A stretch of 64,000 nt of DNA from Streptomyces massasporeus (GTDB lineage Bacteria > Actinomycetota > Actinomycetes > Streptomycetales > Streptomycetaceae): positions 124,001 through 188,000 of the forward strand of contig NZ_BMSE01000015.1 of the NCBI RefSeq assembly GCF_014648995.1, in the 5' to 3' direction. Below are positions 61,319-64,000 of this stretch, piece by piece. The position numbers and the translations under genes are program-made. How positions within the stretch are numbered: position 1 is the first letter of the stretch; each line of letters begins with the position of its first letter. The notes beneath the pieces were generated by a model. That model ran no database searches and was not told the origin of the DNA. It saw only the letters and a list, made by a program, of their open reading frames with translations.

Positions 61319-62110
61319 TCAGGGCTGTGATACCGACATCCTTCGGCGCCACGGGGAGCGGGAAGGACGGTGGGTGTGGAGGACCAGCAGCGCCAGGGCA
61401 CCGGTCGCCGCCGACCAGGTGAGGGAGAGCAGGCCGTGGGACCAGGGGATGTCGGGGCTGAGTGCTGAGCTCAGCGCCAGCTGGTTCACGCCGTACAGAG
61501 GAAGAGCCGACACCCCTGCCACATCCATGAGTGTGTTGAAGACGGGATTCTGCAGGCCGGTGTCGACCAGGCTGAGCATGATGATGAGGAAGAATCCCTC
61601 CAGCTCGCCCCGGACCAGGGAGCCGAGCAGAAGGCCGATGCTGCCGTAGGCGAGTCCGGCACCTGCGAGGGCCAGCGCGAGAGGGCCCGCATGGTGTACG
61701 GGCAGCGAGATCCACAGCAGGATCGTGGTGTAGGAGGCCAGCAGGCCGGCGGTGAGGGCGACGGCGGCGAGTTTGGCGAGCAGCATCGGCAGCCGGGGGT
61801 AGCCGGCCAGCAGCAGTCGGCGGTCCATCTGCCGGGACAGGAAGGTCTCCGTGAAGGTGATGAAGCCGGCGACCATGGTGACGGCGCCGAGCGCGCTGGC
61901 CACCTGGCCCACCTGGCTGGCCCGGGCGGAGACGGGGGCGCTGATGGCGTCCAGCCAGACGCGCACCACTCGGTCCGAGGTGCACAGGCGTGCCACGGCG
62001 ATCCAGATGGGGATGAACGCGACCGCCAGTACCAGGGCCAGCCGGTTGCGCAGATGTCCCCTGAGGGTGCACCGTAGCAACTCGGTGAATGCCGTCCAGG
62101 ACAGCCTCAA
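61319..62110 (-). CDS. ABC transporter permease (ABC-2 type)
   Basis: This 263-residue protein has about six helices (LALVLAVAFIPIWIAVA, ALGAVTMVAGFITFTETF, LAAVALTAGLLASYTTILLW, and others). It is the membrane half of an export ABC transporter. The start is TTG 62110, whose TTGA overlaps the stop of the ATPase gene by four bases, so translation is coupled. The exported substrate is unknown. The tail is basic and cytoplasmic. Confidence 0.88.
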   Translation of the reverse strand: MRLSWTAFTELLRCTLRGHLRNRLALVLAVAFIPIWIAVARLCTSDRVVRVWLDAISAPVSARASQVGQVASALGAVTMVAGFITFTETFLSRQMDRRLLLAGYPRLPMLLAKLAAVALTAGLLASYTTILLWISLPVHHAGPLALALAGAGLAYGSIGLLLGSLVRGELEGFFLIIMLSLVDTGLQNPVFNTLMDVAGVSALPLYGVNQLALSSALSPDIPWSHGLLSLTWSAATGALALLVLHTHRPSRSPWRRRMSVSQP

Positions 62111-62745
62111 CGGTCGGCCTCCTCGAAGTGCAGGCGTCCCTGGCGCAGTTGAGCGATCACGTCGAAGTGCCGCAGATCGTGCAGCAGGTGCGAAACCACG
62201 ATGATCGACCGGCCCCGGTCACGCAGGCCGGCGGCCAGCGTCCAGAACCGCTGGTGGGTGTCCCAGTCGAAACCCTGATAGGGCTCGTCCAGGATGAGCA
62301 CCTGCGGATCGTGCATGAGGGCGATCAGCAGGTTCAGCTTCTGCTGCGTTCCGCCACTGAGCTCACCTACCGGCCGTCGTCGGCAGCCGGTCAGCGCCAG
62401 CACTTCCATCAGCTCACCGGCGCGCTCCAGCGTCGGCAGCCGGTAGGCCATCTGGAACAACCGCAGATGCTGTCCCACGGTGAACCCATCGTTCAGTACC
62501 GCCCGTTGTGGGCAGTAACCCACAGCCCCGGTCCGCGTCACCGTTCCGCTGTCAGGCGCGAGTTGTCCCACGGCGATCCGCAGCAGTGTGCTCTTGCCCG
62601 CCCCGTTCTCGCCGACGACTCCGACCAGCGTCCCGGCGGGTACATCGAGGTCGACGCCGCGCAGAACCTGCCTGCCGCCGTACCCCTTGCAGACTCCGCG
62701 GATCCGCAGCGGCGGCCGGTGGCGCGTCGTCGTCACTGCCTGCAC
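62107..62745 (-). CDS. ABC transporter ATP-binding protein
   Basis: This protein of about 212 residues is a complete ABC ATPase: Walker A GENGAGKST, signature LSGGTQQK, Walker B LILDEP and the switch His in IIVVSHLLHDL. It is short, with no extra domain. GTG 62745 is preferred because GGGGG lies just before; GTG 62736 (VTTTRHRPP) is in frame. It forms an exporter with the permease immediately downstream. The open frame upstream belongs to antisense DNA of the monooxygenase gene. Confidence 0.93.
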   Translation of the reverse strand: MQAVTTTRHRPPLRIRGVCKGYGGRQVLRGVDLDVPAGTLVGVVGENGAGKSTLLRIAVGQLAPDSGTVTRTGAVGYCPQRAVLNDGFTVGQHLRLFQMAYRLPTLERAGELMEVLALTGCRRRPVGELSGGTQQKLNLLIALMHDPQVLILDEPYQGFDWDTHQRFWTLAAGLRDRGRSIIVVSHLLHDLRHFDVIAQLRQGRLHFEEADR

Positions 62746-62934
62746 AGGGCCCCCTCGATGGATCGGACAGGTGTGGCGAGCCGGCGGGCTACTGCCCGGT
62801 GTCCAACGAGTCCGTGCCGCCGCCGTAACGGCGGTCTCCCGCTGTCTCGTTGAGCAGCCGGACCGCCACTCCACATGTTCTGCGCCTCCCGCGCCGGCCG
62901 TGACGTGAGCCACGGTCCGCCGTTGTAGGTGGTG

Positions 62935-64000
62935 ATGCCCACGACACCAATGCGAGACATCGCCGCTCCCGTGATCGTGATCGGAGCCGGCCCCCACGGC
63001 CTGGCCGCAGCCGCGCTGCTGCGCCGCTCCGGAGTACCGGCCGTGGTCCTGGAACGGTCGGACCGCGTGGGAGCGAGCTGGGCGCAGCGCTATGACCATC
63101 TGCGCCTGCACACCCCTCCCGGCGCCTCGAAGCTTCCCGGCCTGTCGGTACCGCGCCAGGCGGGCCCGTGGGTGAGCCGGGACGACTATGTGCGATACCT
63201 GGAGCGCTACGTCGCCCATCACCGGCTCGACGTCCGGGTGACCACCCCGGTGCAACGCGTCGAGCGGGCGGAAGGCCGTTCGGGAGCACAGTGGCTCGTC
63301 CACATCCCAGGCGCTACGGTGGCCACCGGCGCGGTCGTGGTGGCCACCGGCCGCTGCCACACCCCGAACACCCCCGCCTGGCCCGGGCGTTCGACTTTCA
63401 CCGGCACGCTCCTGCACTCGGCCCACTACCGCTCTCCGGCCCCTTACCGCGGGCGGGACGTCCTGGTGGTCGGCGCCGGTAACAGTGGTACCGAGATCGC
63501 CGCCGTCCTGGCCGGGGCCGGAGCCCGACAAGTACGGATCGCGATCCGTACCCCGCCCAACATCCTGCCCCGCTCCAGCGCCCGGTGGCATGCGGTCGGC
63601 CGGCTGACGGAGGCCCTCCCGCTCGCGTGGCGCGACGGCACCTCGCTGCTCACGCAACGCCTCGCAGTGCCCGACCTGACCTCGTGGGGACTGCCACGAC
63701 CGCGCTCGGGCCTGTACACCCGCAATATCCGCGAAGGGGTCAACCCGGTGCTGGACCACGGCTTCGTGGACGCCGTCCGGTCCGGACGGGTCGAGCCGGT
63801 CGCAGCAGTCCAGGCTTTCGACGGCCCCGACGTGCTGCTGGCCGACGGTGCCCGACTGCGACCCGACACGGTCATCGCCGCCACGGGCTACCGGCCCGGT
63901 CTGCACGACCTGGTCGGGTCCCTGGGCGTACTCGACGAGGCCGGGCAGCCCCTCACCGTAGGGGCGAGGACCCTGCCGGGAGCCGCACGCCTGTACTTCG
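62935..64000 (+). CDS. FAD/NAD(P)-binding monooxygenase, cut by the window end
   Basis: More than 350 residues are visible and the frame stays open to the last base. The FAD site is VIVIGAGPHGLAAAALLRRS near the start; the NADP site is VLVVGAGNSGTEIAAVLAGA; ATGYRP follows near residue 318. The order is that of flavin-containing monooxygenases and Baeyer-Villiger-like enzymes that oxidise small molecules. The start is ATG 62935 (ATG 62950 and GTG 62932 are possible). The C-terminus is missing, so the exact subfamily is open. Confidence 0.9.
   Translation, partial: MPTTPMRDIAAPVIVIGAGPHGLAAAALLRRSGVPAVVLERSDRVGASWAQRYDHLRLHTPPGASKLPGLSVPRQAGPWVSRDDYVRYLERYVAHHRLDVRVTTPVQRVERAEGRSGAQWLVHIPGATVATGAVVVATGRCHTPNTPAWPGRSTFTGTLLHSAHYRSPAPYRGRDVLVVGAGNSGTEIAAVLAGAGARQVRIAIRTPPNILPRSSARWHAVGRLTEALPLAWRDGTSLLTQRLAVPDLTSWGLPRPRSGLYTRNIREGVNPVLDHGFVDAVRSGRVEPVAAVQAFDGPDVLLADGARLRPDTVIAATGYRPGLHDLVGSLGVLDEAGQPLTVGARTLPGAARLYF

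Noticed and set aside
1..64000. CRISPR arrays, tRNA and rRNA genes, prophage structural genes
   Set aside because: I looked for regular spaced repeats, tRNA-like arms in the gaps and phage-type gene runs, and saw none. The one HK97-fold protein is the encapsulin. A covariance search was not possible.

Overview
The window looks like a Streptomyces chromosome. It has very high G+C content and many GTG and a few TTG starts. It carries family-specific markers: an EshA-type shell protein with 2-methylisoborneol (2-MIB) genes, partner-switching anti-sigma proteins, an ECF sigma factor with a SnoaL-like tail, a GvpA gas-vesicle protein, a CGNR regulator and a TTA leucine codon in a tailoring gene. 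The few core-type genes (metE, a cyclophilin, an extra infA copy) sit among secreted enzymes, orphan genes and gene wrecks. This suggests a chromosome arm or accessory region. No rRNA, tRNA, CRISPR array or intact insertion sequence was seen.

Layout. 0-3.1 kb: end of a pentapeptide-repeat gene, a NodU/CmcH-type carbamoyltransferase and a BtrH-like acyltransferase with an early TTA codon, possibly a natural-product tailoring unit. 3.1-10.4 kb: a Ser/Thr kinase, an EamA transporter/oxidoreductase pair divergent from a LysR regulator, two small genes, and a MerR regulator with a 19-bp-spacer promoter. 10.6-14.5 kb: a complete encapsulated 2-MIB pathway (family 2B encapsulin with cyclic-nucleotide domain, 2-MIB synthase, geranyl diphosphate methyltransferase) closed by a strong terminator. 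14.5-16.3 kb: a possible leader peptide and hairpin ahead of an acetyltransferase that overlaps a second infA, facing a GtrA-like gene. 16.5-20.9 kb: a decaying block with wrecked lipoprotein, SpoIIE-phosphatase, FtsX-permease and methyltransferase genes, between intact anti-sigma (HATPase) and STAS genes.

21-32 kb: small genes, then secreted PHB-depolymerase-like and tannase-like hydrolases, metE under a cobalamin riboswitch, a subtilisin-like protease, a photolyase-related protein and a 2'-5' RNA ligase-like protein. 32-43 kb: a membrane-fused spermidine synthase, a membrane Ser/Thr kinase coupled to a membrane protein, a secreted GH78 alpha-L-rhamnosidase with operator-like palindromes, azlCD divergent from a CGNR regulator around a 34-bp nested palindrome, an acyl-CoA dehydrogenase scrap and an orphan bacteriocin-immunity-like gene. 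43-52 kb: a large secreted hydrolase, a cyclophilin, and a 1265-residue TPR-CHAT (caspase-like) protein divergent from a small Cys-containing protein and a membrane protein. That last trio is the best candidate here for a little-described conflict or defence system.

52-64 kb: an ECF sigma factor, a wrecked Na/Pi cotransporter, an orphan gvpA, an isochorismatase-fold protein without its cysteine, an odd fusion frame, an IS630 transposase scrap, a MarR/NmrA divergent pair with paired palindromes, a PIG-L deacetylase, a small lectin-like protein, a MerR scrap, an ABC exporter pair and the start of a flavin monooxygenase that runs off the window.

All calls were made by reading the sequence. Family names rest on recognised motifs, and no database search was run.
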